Below are positions 13,266-25,125 of a DNA stretch of 64,000 nucleotides, in pieces (the stretch's first letter is position 1; every line of letters starts with the position of its first letter). Position numbers and translations under genes: made by a program. The DNA comes from Trichopria drosophilae (Eukaryota > Arthropoda > Insecta > Hymenoptera > Diapriidae): assembly GCA_030407085.1 (NCBI GenBank), contig CM059585.1, forward strand, positions 117,417,501 to 117,481,500, given 5' to 3'. The notes under the pieces were generated by a model. That model was not told the DNA's origin, ran no database searches, and worked only from the letters and a program-made list of their open reading frames with translations.

Positions 13266-16200
13266 GTAAGACACGTTAAGTCTTAAACGAATTTCAGTGC
13301 GACCATTCGCTAACTCCCGCCGCGAGTTTACAGTGAATTTGTGACCTATTGTGCTAAATTGTGTTTTTTGAGTTCGCGATTTTTAACGAATCTACTTTAT
13401 ATTTTTCTTCAAAATCAAAGATCGTCAAGCTGCTAGAAACCGATCGAATTATTTTTTTGGACTGTCTTTAAAAAGTGTTTTTGGAAAAAATTCAATGTGT
13501 CGAATATAATTTTGAGATTTTATGTTACGTAATGGCTCGTGTCAAAATTCATTCCAATTTCGTAAAATTAAAGATTTTTCATTAATTTCGATCAAATATA
13601 CTTCCAGCAGCCTGCATGAAAAAAATTGCTCCGTAACAGTAACCGAACTGTCCCAACATTGGTAATATAAAAAAACTTTCTCATCTGATAAAGTTGAGTT
13701 CGATGTGTTTTGAAATGTTTGAGTTTTGTGAAAGTCCAGTAAAATAAAAACTTTGACAATTTCTCGAATGCTCAACATCGGAACAGTTCGGTTATTTTTC
13801 CGAAACAATTATTATCCGTTTAACGTGGAAAGTAGAGCTCTCGCAAACCAGAGCGAAAGGAAAACAGTAGCAGTCAAATAATTGTCGAATTGCAGCGAAA
13901 TGATAGGTTCTGGCTACACGTGTAAGTAAACTTATGATCAGTGAACCACTTCGCAAATACACGAATCGCAAACAAAAATTTTGAATCGGGCTTTTCAAAA
14001 AAGTTTTTTCTATCTAAACAAAAATTACCTAAATGAAAAATATGATATTTATTTAACCGAATATTTTTAATTTTTGAGTCGCGAATTTACTTCCAAGTGA
14101 AATATACATAAACAAAAACTTTTACTTTGTTAGACAAATTACATAAAAGTCATTCATTATTTTCTGTTTTATATATTTTGTTTGTTCATTTAATTTAAAA
14201 AAAAATTCTTCATCGTACATGATTTATTTCTGCTCTTTTAATTGTGTTTGAGTTTGTTACACCTGTAGATTAAACTATCTTTCAGGAATCAACAGAAATT
14301 TTTCAATCGCATTCAAAATTTGATAAAATGTATGAGATGATAATTGAGAAAGGAAAGAAATCAGTGATTATTATTTTTTAAAGATATTAACACACTCTCT
14401 CGTTCAAGACTCGGTCGGACACGTTCTCCTTAAAAATCTGAAAAATAATGACCTAAATTATAAGAAAATATTTTGGGCAAAAATGGTATAAAAATGAGCT
14501 TTTGACGCGAACTCCCGAAAATGTAAAAGAAATCGTTGAGAATCGGCACGTAAATGCACCTCAAAATCGCAAGCGAGTAAAGTATTATCCAAATGACGTC
14601 AAAGTACAGGGAATTTTGGAAATTTTCCAACAATAAAGTATCGTAGTGAGTATCGTCAGTGGAAAGAGCAGGTTCACATGTGGCTCACGTACAAAACCGC
14701 GATCGGGTGCGCTTTGAGATGGTTCGCGGTTGTATACGACGCGACACGCGCGTTATTATAACGATCTTCGTTCGGACATTCAGCAGATCCACCGCTTGAC
14801 GATTTTATCGGCTTCCGTGACCGGCAAGGGAATTGCAACTCGAAAATTCACCTGATGGAAATCGGGAGATCAAAGGGATATCTGGCGAGTGCTCACTTGT
14901 TTATTCAATTTGTAAAGTCATTTTATCGGGTAATGAATGTAAACGCTATTCTCCTTTCGAAGTCTTGGGAGCCGATGACGTCAAATTGTGTTTTTGCATA
15001 AGGATAACTGCGTAGGATATTCGCTTAACGATTAATGGAATTTAGGTAGATCGAGGTTTTGAATTATTCCGAAGTTGCGAAATTCTCGAAAAATCGCGTT
15101 TCGGAAATCAAAGACTGAAAATGCACGTGCAAGCTTGACAGTCATTGCACGACAAACAGAAACGTGACCGTCGGTTGGATTCTTGATCATCTCGTACTAC
15201 ATAATCTAGCTTTTATCTTTACCATGCGGCCAGCGGTCAACCAACTTCGTATCTCGTACGTACTCTGTAGCTGTGAAAAAATAGAAGTAAACAGGAGAGT
15301 TCTCCATCCCATTCTGGAATATGAGAATTACGATAATGAATACGAGTTTCGTGGCTTAAGAAACATAGCGTCACGAAAATAACTTTTTATTTTAAACTTG
15401 TAATTTTTATGCCAATGAGATTTTCGAGATGTTGTCATTAATATTAGTTAATGCCAAACTGTCATCATTTCAAACGAAATGTCGATGGTCCAAAAAAATG
15501 TGTAAGATAACTATTGGACAATGGTGTCATCAAGTATTTCATTCCGATTCTTAGCAGTAATGTCATCAAACACCAGTTTCAAAAAAATCAATGTCGAAAT
15601 ACCATTCTCAGGCATGTTTCTCATGGGCGCGCTATCTTATCCGCGAAAATATTCGCTTACGTGAACCGGAGTCTCTCGCTGATCTCTCTCGAATGGGAGA
15701 CGTCCCTGAATGCGACTCTTGAACTTCGAGAGCGAAACGCGCATCCTTCGCAAAGATATTGTTACAATCGCAAATACAGAAAAGACGAGGCCGGGACCGC
15801 GATGTCGTCTTTATCGCGGAATGGTATTGAGTAGCGTGTGACCGGCACGGCTAACGCGAATCTTGTCTGCGAAGCGGAATTTCACCAGTAGACATCCGTA
15901 GAAATTTGACACTTGTGTTTCAACGACACGGATTGGGTCAAATCTGTAGAATCCTTGATTACGCTGTAATTTGCTACTCGATGATGCTAATCGGATTCTC
16001 CCTTTTGGCAATGAGCAGCGTTCTTTAGTATCGCATATTTTTTAAGCAATCGATTGTATCAAGAGACTTATCGAATCGCAATACAATTTATTCTTAACAT
16101 TTCTGATATCTGAACCACAATGACTTTGGTAAACAGAGTTTGGATGCTAATGAGTTTTGTGAAGGAAGTTGGATAAGATTGAAAGGTCGCGTTTAAATGC

Positions 16201-17399
16201 GATTTTCATGCATCTCGGTAAAAATGCGTGCTAACTCACGGTTAGAAGCGATTCTCGTAGTTTACGGTTAAAGCGACGTTTTGATGTTCGAGGAGTGTGA
16301 CTCAGAATATACCAATTTCAACGGGGAAAGTCGGTCCGCAGACACGCAGCTTTGCCTGTATAGTTGGAGCACGGGCGTCTAGGCGTTGACAAACTAATCC
16401 TCGCACTATACCGGGTGATCGTAAAGCAACGCCGACAGGCTGTTGTCGTGTACTTTCGTGGGCGTTCCCCCGCGATAAATATCGGCCGCGACGTATTCAT
16501 AACGCGGATACCTATACGAACCTTTATTACCACACCATGCCCTAACAACGTGACGGGAATCAATAAGATCTTACCGCACGTCTCCAAGTTTCAGTCTTCG
16601 AAGAGAACGAGAAACAAATCAAACCCGAAACGTCAAAAGTACGGTCGTTGTAGACTTTGATTTCAAAAGATCCGACCTCCTTTCGCTTTCGCAATATGCA
16701 AAGTATTTTAAAGAGATTGTCTTTTTAGAGTGATTGTCCACGATCGAACGAGTCTTGAACGAATGCGTCAATCAGAATTCGATCCTTTCTCAATATCGCT
16801 GTGTCAAGTGCGGCTCGCTAAAGCTAAAATCATCTCGAACCCTTTTCAGAGCGGCTATTATCTGCACGAGGCTGCTTTTAGTTCATTTTTTATTTATGCA
16901 GCGAACGAGTCGGGGGAGATATTACGCGACAAATCAACAATGCTTCCAGTATATCAACCCTCACAACACCTTTTCTTTTTCGAAATTCTTTTGAAAGTGT
17001 TATTACCGTTTACTTCCATGCAAAACATTATTTGTCTTTCAAAGTCAAAAAGTTTCGTTTCATGTCGTTTTTTATTCAGCAAGAAAATTAAATGAACGCT
17101 TAGAAACATTTGATTCCGATATTTGCTTTATCGAATTACGTAAAAAGTGAAGTGATATTCATCTTTATTATTTAGAAACTCTTTTATTTTTTATATTTTG
17201 ATAAACTGCAAACATGTAAAAGTTGACAATTCGACAAACATTTGACATTCTAAATAGGAAAAATATAAAATGCGTAAAAATGGTCACACTGGAAATTATG
17301 AATTTATTATAATTGTAAATTTTCCATCTGTCATTTACCAACGATTTTCTCGAAACACGCAACTTTTCCAAGACTCAGAATGTACATAAGAATTTCGTG
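13266..17399. other. Non-coding stretch, intron 1 if the gene model holds
   Basis: There is no convincing coding sequence. Two GC-richer patches stand out: 14640-14830, with CpG-rich motifs (GCGACACGCGCG) and a TCATTCAG initiator-like sequence, and 16318-16660, a CpG-rich patch with overlapping frames on both strands but no recognised domain. Either could be a regulatory element. The remainder is AT-rich and unremarkable. Confidence 0.45.
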
Positions 17400-18698
17400 A
17401 GAGAAAGAGGGAAAATCGTTGCGTATAGGTAGATGTAACTTATATCGTCGAAGGGCGACCGATTCGTCGAGTCCCATCGGGAGCGTAACGGGGTTCGGGA
17501 AAAACTAGCGATTGGCAGGATGGGGTTGGAAAAGGGCGGGAGGCACCAGTCGGGGAGTTGAAAATACGAGATCCTCAGTTAGGTACCACCTAGCCAGCCT
17601 CCGCTTCTTTCCCGTATCCCTACTTCACGATCGGTCTCCCCGCTTTCGCGCTATACCTCACTATCGGGCGTTTTCAAACCGGGGTGGGGATGCGAGGCGT
17701 ACCGACTATTGGCAATTCGAGGGGCTGGCTTACTCCCACCTCTCGACTACAGCGCCTCCCATCCCCACTTCGCGCTGATCGCCCTCCTCCAGGCATTGCA
17801 TCGGTCCTCCGGTAGCTCTTAGTTTCAGGTTAGGAGCCTGCTAGGACGGGTCTCTCTCTTGGAGGTCCGCGAGGAACAGCCGAGCGGACGTCCTATCGTC
17901 GCCCGCATACAAACACGACAGTTTGGAAAAACAACAATCGTCGATCACCGTCGGGTCGATCAACTCCAATACGTTTTGAGCAAGACTGGATTCGGAAACT
18001 AGTGCTTTTGGCGAATTTTGCCAGTTCGAAAAAAAAAACAATCGATGGGACCTGGTTCATCCAACAGGATTATCGCCATTTCGCGCAATAGCAAATCGCT
18101 GAGGACGAGATTAAGAACTGTGATTTTTCGATTCCGGAATTCGTGTGACGTGCTAGAGTGTCATCTCGGTGAAGAGGAAGATGAGCATTATTTTAACTAC
18201 GAAATAATGCCAAAGTGTATGAACGCAAGTGATAAAAAATCGTGAGATAAATGAAGGAGGACGTCAGTGAGAACACTGTCCATCGATAAAATTATTTAAT
18301 CGATGGTGACGTCAATTACTCTTGACAGAAGGAAATGTTAGAGAAAAGTGTCAAAAGATAACGAAGTGAAAAAAACAGTGAGTTCGCGAGTGTTCAGACG
18401 CGCAGTGAAATTGAAGGAAAGATATATGGAAGGGACTTGTCTTCGATGAGTCAGGGTGATGCCACGTTTGAAATCGCGATTTCGGTACCGAATCGAATAA
18501 GTATCGGTATCAGAAGGACCGTTCGATTTCAATCACCGATACTGATAAGCGTCATAGACTCAGTAATACGGCGATGAACTCGAATATTTAGTGATTAAGA
18601 ATTCGCGACAAAACGTTCGGAAGTGAGAACGAGGACAGAACGGAGCAGCTGACAGGCTCTCCAAGCGCGAATTTCAAGTGCATTCACGGAGGGTGCAG
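17400..18698 (+). promoter_or_regulatory. GC-rich promoter / 5'UTR-like zone upstream of the main coding exon
   Basis: About 1.3 kb of GC- and CpG-rich DNA runs directly into the main coding exon. Stops in all three plus frames, including TGA at 18624 in the frame of the exon, show that it is mostly untranslated. Short frames such as 18018-18245 would be upstream ORFs if this is transcribed. A branchpoint-like CTGAC at 18649-18653 lies before the possible acceptors at 18677-18678 (TTTCAAG) and 18697-18698 (GTGCAG). The zone could therefore be a promoter with a long 5'UTR, the end of an upstream intron, or both in different isoforms. Confidence 0.45.
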
Positions 18699-19106
18699 GT
18701 TAGGGTGGCTGAAGAGGAGGCGCAAGGCAGTTGCGCCGAGAAGAGAGCGAGAGTTTTGGGTCCGCCGGAGAAGCTTGAAGCCGTCAAAGTGGCTTCGTCA
18801 CTGGGGCTCCAGGGGCCTGCTGCGCCGATCAGGGCCCAATTACTCCAGGCTTCTGCCGGTGCAGCTTCGGAGGATCATGGGCCTGCGACCGTCTACCACG
18901 CGAATCTGGTAGCTGGTACCAGCAGCAACGTGACAGCGGCACTCCAACAGCCGGCTCTACTGACCTCCCTGAACCCGGCGGCGGCGGCCCTCGCCAGCAT
19001 GCAGGCCTCCGCTGAGGCCAATTCCCTCGATCTCCAGGCCATGCAATCTATGGAGTGGCTTTTCAAGAAGGAACGCATCTACTTACTCGCACAGTTCTGG
19101 CAACAG
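18699..19106 (+). CDS. N-terminal coding exon, probable Mblk-1/E93-type transcription factor
   Basis: This is the best-supported coding segment. The frame is open from 18627 to the donor CAACAG|gtaagc at 19107 (phase 0). Codon composition is GC-rich and the residues are protein-like: an Ala/Leu/Gln-rich linker containing NPAAAALASMQ, then the amphipathic, conserved-looking helix MEWLFKKERIYLLAQFWQQ at residues 118-136 of this piece. The only in-frame ATGs are at 18999 (MQASAEANSLDLQAMQ...) and further 3', so either translation starts at 18999 or an upstream exon supplies the start. I use 18699 because the acceptor GTGCAG| there matches the phase of the exon ending at 13265; 18639 is another in-phase possibility. 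Identity: I associate this helix with insect E93/Mblk-1, an ecdysone-induced nuclear factor with pipsqueak-type HTH domains that promotes adult differentiation. Those domains would lie outside the window. The identity is recall and not demonstrated here; another regulatory or coiled-coil protein is possible. Confidence 0.7.
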
Positions 19107-19657
19107 GTAAGCTTTAGTCTATTTTCTCGTAAGACTAGGTATAGAATGTAGGAAAGAAATAGCAATATCTTGATAAAGAAATTTTTTAAAGTAACCCGTG
19201 CAAAAATAAAAATCACGTCAATATTGTTAACGAACTGAAGGTAGAACTGAAGGTAATTCAAATAAAATTTTATATATGGTGTTTAGAAATCGCCTATACG
19301 GTAAAATCATGTAAACTTTTCGAAAAAAATAGGTAGAGCGAAGACCGTGAAATAGTAAGTCATTAATGCTCTGATGATGATTTCGCGTTCCAGAATTATT
19401 CAGAAATGACGGAGGACGTCATTCCGCGTCAGGAATTCTTAGCAACGTGTCGGGTCTCACTTATCAGATGGACGTGAGCGATTGGATGTCGGTCGCTCGC
19501 GAACGTATAATAATTGATATTCTAAAATAAAGTACGAGTCGATGTGCCTAGCATCGCGATTCGAAGAGCTCTCCCGCGGTGTAATTTGACAGACGAGAGA
19601 GTCGAGTACCGGCTCGTATTCCCGACAGAAATTGCGGAGGTGCATTAGTAGTGAGAA

Positions 19658-20420
19658 GGGAGAATTAGAGTCGATGAACCTTGAGAAACCTGAAAGACAT
19701 GAGTTTGAAAGGAATGATATTCTCGGTACACCATGCGGTAGATGATTTTGAATTCGGCTGTAGGCAGTAACCATTGATCCTCAATAATCATGGTCTATGT
19801 CTCGTGTAACGACTAAATCATGGGATCAGGAAAGCGATATGATCAAATCAAAGATTTCAGATACAAAATCAGTAGCATTAAATGTCATTGGAAGTCAATT
19901 AGAGTAAGGTGTAATTGGCGCCCAACGTCTGTTGACATTAGAAATTGCGAAAGAAAATGTTCTCACTAGACGAGAGTTAGGTCGTGGTTGATGCTCAATA
20001 AATAATTAGTTCGTAGAAAATAAAGTGGTCGCAAGCAAACTCGACAAATGTAATGCACTGCAATTTTCGAAACTCGATATTCGCTAGGCTCCAATTAAAT
20101 TACTTTCTCATATGTCCAGAATCAAAAAGGGGAATCTCGAATCAATGAATTTTTAACATACAGCTTTGATGAAAACGACAAAAGTATTATTGGTATACGG
20201 TAGATGAGTTCCTTCGAATTTTCCGTAGTAGTCATTTAGTGATAATCAGATCACCATTAAATATGTAAACTTTAAATGAGAGGGGAAGTTTAGAGTCGAT
20301 GAACCTTAATAGATGGAGTTGTGAAGGATTAAGAAAGATATTTCGGTACACGGTAAATGATTTTTGGAAGAAGTCGAAGTCATTGAGCGTCAATCAGGTT
20401 GCAGCCTAATACGCTGGAAA
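19658..20420 (+). repeat. Decayed tandem repeat just downstream of the main exon
   Basis: Three colinear, diverged copies begin at about 19658, 20129 and 20282. Shared blocks, in order, are GGGGAA.TTAGAGTCGATGAACCTT, then (about 55-60 bp on) T.GGTACACGGTAGATGA.TTT, then a GTAGTCATTGA-like block. Copies 1 and 3 keep TTAGAGTCGATGAACCTT exactly; copy 2 has CTCGAATCAATGAATTTT at the same place. Each unit is about 120-150 bp and the intervals are about 470 and 153 bp. The array is old, with no open frame. It may be a minisatellite remnant or a duplicated regulatory module. Confidence 0.55.
19917..19929 (+). other. tRNA-Lys primer-binding-site-like motif
   Basis: TGGCGCCCAACGT is the complement of the 3' end of insect tRNA-Lys (ACGTTGGGCGCCA) and is the usual primer-binding site of gypsy-type LTR retrotransposons. 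No LTR pair, gag or pol frame is visible nearby, so it could be a fossil or chance; the two relatives on the minus strand near 50.2 and 50.7 kb make a fossil more likely. Confidence 0.3.
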
Positions 20421-21296
20421 TTGAATCGTTCCTTTGAATATTTCATAGGCGAGAATTAACCACTGATTTCAAAACTTGCAATATCGATGATCCGTAATCA
20501 ATTTACAAACCGTGCAAATAGTGAAGTAATTGACAAACAGAATAGCGCTAAATTGATTGCAACATCGAGATTGTATCGTTATTTCCTCAAGTCTCCGGAA
20601 ATATAGTTTCTCTTATATCACATTACACTGGAAAATTCGGCAACTGCCGAATTTGTCACTAGTTCGATTCATTCTAATTAACAGCTATTTCGAATCGTAA
20701 CTTCTATTTATCGCTACGATTCTCGTTAACCGATATTCAATGCGATTATGAGTTTGAAAGGCTCGATGAGCAATACAATGAAGTTAAGATATTTTTGAAC
20801 CAAATCGCAATGATGTAATTACTGGTGAGCATTTCGCGGCGTTTTAATTCATTGGATTAATTTCGTTTGGTGAAAATATCGATTAAATGGATCTTATATT
20901 TTAAAGTATACGACTTCAGCTACGATTTTAACGGAGTATTTCAGTTATCCCGATACGACGATATTATCATTTAGAATTTCGCCAAAAATACGTAAATGAA
21001 TTCAAAAGATGGCGTACACGAATTTTAAGTAATTAAATTGCTTCTTCAATACATTCCTATTCGATTTTTCAGAACGTGTAATAAAAGAAAGATTTTATAC
21101 ATAATTAAAATGTCTTAATTTTTGATCAATTTTAATAGAATTTGGAACATAATTTTTTGTATTTTTGTCTCGAAAACTGATTGTGTACATCGATTGTCTA
21201 ACGACTTCATTTAGTAGAAGTGCATGTAGATTGTGCACTCTTGACTAAGGCGACATCGTTGTCGAACCTCTCAAAAACTAGTGAAACTCGAGGGTT

Positions 21297-21580
21297 ATGA
21301 TAACAATTAAGAAGGCGTGTCTTGGGAATTTCTCAAGTCCGTGGTTAATTGATCGTTGGTCAGATTCTCGGTCAGTCGGGCGACTCTGGGCTGATCCCGA
21401 CGGGGGTGCAAAGGACAAGAGAGTCCCGAACGAAGTTTCGTCCGAACGCGAAATTGGGCTGCTTGAGGATAGTTCGACCATGCGGGGGGTGGCACGCGCT
21501 GGTTTCTGAGTCGACCGACTTGCGGCCAAGTGGTCGACAAGTGGTGGTAACAGTCGCCACGTCTATACTTCACCAGTAAG
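21297..21580. other. GC-rich island with overlapping frames on both strands
   Basis: A CpG-rich patch of about 280 bp. Frames are open in at least two plus and three minus frames at once, as expected when GC-rich DNA lacks TAA and TAG, so none is called as coding. It may be a regulatory element, a non-coding exon or a transposon fragment. No recognisable motif was found. Confidence 0.35.
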
Positions 21581-22767
21581 ATAATAGACATTAAAGACAC
21601 AGTAAAACAATCAGAGTAAAACTGGAATTTATTGCAGTGGACCAGGAACGAATTGATTTTTATCTGTAACGGAAACTATCAAAATACGCGCTTCTATGAA
21701 TTCTGTCACGAGCATCCAGAACAATTAAGCGATGTTCACCTGCATGTCAATCTAACGACAAATAAGTTTATCCGGTATGAATTAGCGACGACCTTCGGGA
21801 GAACTGCGCGATTTTTTTATCGTGTTTGCATGGGTCGACAGTATTAAGTGATCGTTGGCGATAGAAGAACTATAATTCTCGACGTCCTGCCTTCAATAAA
21901 ATACATACTCGTTCATTATGTAAGAGCAAGGCGTCAACCTGTCGCGTCTTAGTACCACGAAGTGAATAATTTTGAAAGAAAAAAGTCTCGTAAAGAACGT
22001 CGCGACTTAAATTTCGGCGACAAGGAACATTTGTCCCGCATATTTTTTAATTAAAGCGGCGAATTCGTGTTTCTGCGAATAGCTGTCATGCGAATTGATC
22101 GTAGTTTAAAAATCCAATTAATAAGTTGCCAGCTCCTAATCAATTTTTACGTATTTTTGGCAGAAAAAAAAATGTTAACAAAGAGCATTACGAAAAGCAT
22201 GGAAGAACGTGTATTTCCTGTCTGTTTGAAAGAAATCCGTGAAAGAGAATGAGAAGACGAAATGAGTGGCGCCTTGAAGATGCTGGATCGGTTTCTATAA
22301 ATATTGCGACACCGAACGAATTCCGGGAAGAGAAAAGAAAGAGTCGGCGCGTCGTTTGCGCGGGTGCGTGGAAAAAGAAAGAGAGCAAAGAGGAAATCCA
22401 AGGGAAAATAAAATAAAAAGTCGCGAGAACGATTTGGCAGCGGTCGCTCGGGGTGCATTGCCCTGTTCTTCTTTTCTTCGCGCGTCTCATTAGAATTCCG
22501 TCGAATCTGCCATCATCCGATCGAGGGAAAACCACTCGCGACATCGTTTTAAAACATCCCCGATGGACAACGGAATTTGACAACGGCAACCATTACTTAG
22601 CTCGTCATATCAGCAAACCTTATGTTTATTACTAGCATAACTTAATTGGTAAATCGAATTTTGTTTGGAAACGCTCCTTTAAGGAACCTCGTGTTCCGAC
22701 CTCGAGAATCATTGTTTTGGTAAAACGAAACGTTTTCCCCAAATGACTTTCTACGGAGCACGGCCTC

Positions 22768-23010
22768 TCAGGATGGTGCTCTCGGAGTGAATGGACAAAA
22801 GTTTCGCCGTCTCACTTCCCGACTCCCCTCTCCTGTGAATCCCGGCGGGGAATCTCCCACTCCTACGAAGGGTTTCACAGGCGATAGAGGGAGGGAATCC
22901 CCGAGATCGACTTCCCGAAATTCCCGAGAGGAGGCAGCACCTACCGAACTGCGAAATTCAGAGCGGAATCTTGCTTTCCTCAACGGGAATCAATCGAAAA
23001 AAGTTGTAAC
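22768..23010. other. GC-rich patch with inverted repeat
   Basis: A GC-rich stretch in which CCTGTGAA (22831-22838) is answered by TTCACAGG (22874-22881 region), giving a possible stem with a loop of about 35-40 bp. The plus frame 22787-23062 is rich in Arg, Ser, Pro and Glu but ends in a homopolymeric Phe run derived from the T-tract at 23045-23055, so it is probably not a gene. Confidence 0.3.
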
Positions 23011-23049
23011 GATTACACTTTACGAAAATAAAAAAGAAAATTCGTTTTT

Positions 23050-23074
23050 TTTTTTGTTATAAATCAATATTTTT
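23050..23074 (+). repeat. 25-bp exact match to 16-40
   Basis: The second copy of the T-run plus GTTATAAATCAATATTTT segment lies directly after a longer T-tract. See the copy at 16-40. Confidence 0.35.
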
Positions 23075-25069
23075 ACAAATAAATCATGGTTTAATTCTAG
23101 GACATGCGAGTAGAGTTGTAGACGCAACTAACAATTCGTCGCGGACTTTAATGAAGATATCACTTTCGGAAACGCTGAAGATAATTGAAAGAGATAGACG
23201 TGAAAATAATAGGAAGAGATAGAAGCGCAATGTATAGACGGCATCTCGAAATAGAACGTGGAAACTTATTTCGGATGCGCCCTGCTCGGTCGGTCTAGTC
23301 CAGAGTCGGTCTAGACCTCTAGCCGAGACTGTTTAACGCTTTATAATGTGTGAGTGGATGCGATTATGGCCAGCTGGAGTTGGGATTGAGCCGTGCGGTA
23401 CGCCGATCACGTGCAACCGTACGAGTCAATTGTCAGCCGGGTGTTACGCACACAAAAACGTTTCATAATTGTTCCACATACCACCGTAATTCGACTTCGA
23501 TAGAACTCGTTGCCTTCATTGCTTGAGATTCAGTAAGAGTATCGTAAATATAAAATAACAAAAACAAATATCAAAAAATCACCATCTCGAAATTTATACT
23601 GACTTACGAATCTATTAATACGATGAGAGCAATCTTCGAACACGTGTACGAAGAATATCGAATCTCAAGATCGTTGGCAGTGAGATTATGGCGATTTTAG
23701 TCGGCTCTAGATACTTACTGATATTCTACCTTTCCTGGTGCATCATCACCACTTTTTTAAACATTCTTTTTCTAAGAATTAGAAACAGTTCAGAAGAGCA
23801 GAAATGATTAATTAGATAATCGACGTTATATGGCAATGAATTAGTAACGACTCTTGTTTAGTTTACGGCGAGGTCGGATCGATTATTCGACAAACTCTCA
23901 TTTCGTATTAAAATCGTGTATTAATAGGTATATAACGAGGTTAAAATTTGATGGGATATAAATAATGTGAGAATAACAATAAAGCACGTCACGGGAAATC
24001 ACAATTGATTTAATGGAGTTGCAAATTTGACGGATCAAAATGACTAATACATGAGAACTGCCATTTTCATTATGCTAGACACGAGTAGCTTTATTTGCAA
24101 GGTTTTTTCAATTCTGGTTAAGTTAGCAACATTGTATCCGACAGCTTCAAATGTCTTAATCGAAGACGCAGATGAGTACTATACAACTCTTTTTACGTTC
24201 GTTTTACAATACTATTTCTGAGCGCGAGGACGTTCGCACCGATAGTCGAGACGCACGCGCATAATATACTGGCATATAAGACGCGCAATTATTAATTCAG
24301 AGTCGCGACGTTATTTCTGATATAAGTGATTTAGCTGCAGAAGAGAGCGCAGCCCCACGTTCGTTCATTCGTTGCTTAGTCCGTCTCATTTGGTGGCGGG
24401 GCCAAAGTGATTCACCCACACTCCAGAAATATCCAAAATACACGAAAACAGGCGTCTCGCTACTTAAGCGTCCATTTACTGCCGCGACACCGTGGAAATC
24501 AAACGCCCGGTGCGCTTGATGCGCTGCTTCAAGACAAGCGAAAATGGGACTAACATCCGTGGATTAGTCATTTTATTTGCGGAGAAATTTATTGGTAGCC
24601 ATTATTATTTTGAGTAAAAAATTAAAGTTAACAAATTGTCCGGGTGTTTGGTTTTATTTCCAACCAAACTCTGATCGGGTTCCGGCCTTGTTGCATCGGG
24701 CCAACCGAACTTATTTTTTTATTCGGGTTATTCAGGCTGGACCCGGTTTCAATTCGAGTCAAATCGGGCTAATTCTCCCGCGGAAAGACTGCTTTACCGT
24801 TCATTAGAAACTTTAGTTTCGATACTCGTTTACTGAATTGTGGTTTTCGCCAAATAGTTTATGAATAAGACAGATTGCGTTGGAGACGCTTCTTTAAACA
24901 ATTTATCCAGTTAAACCGAGAAATCGGTACGTTTTGACAGAGTATTGTGAAACGAAGAAAACGGCGAAAATCTGATTGCGAAATCTGAGAAAAATTAAAT
25001 TTCTGACTTAACAACAGTACTGCTGTTAAATATTGCGAGTGTAGCAATCCCCTTACCTAAATTTCATGG

Positions 25070-25125
25070 AATGAAAATTCACTCTTTCGAGAGTACAATG
25101 ATCCTTCATTAATAGTGGGGACAAA
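25070..25125 (+). repeat. CACTC/GAGTG palindrome repeat, short copy 3
   Basis: ATTCACTCTTTCGAGAGTAC, followed by CCTTCATTAATAGTG, resembles the ACTCTTTGAGAGT and CTTCACTCGTTAATAGTG blocks of the copy at 3595-3745 in the same order. It is a short remnant of the same family. Confidence 0.4.
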
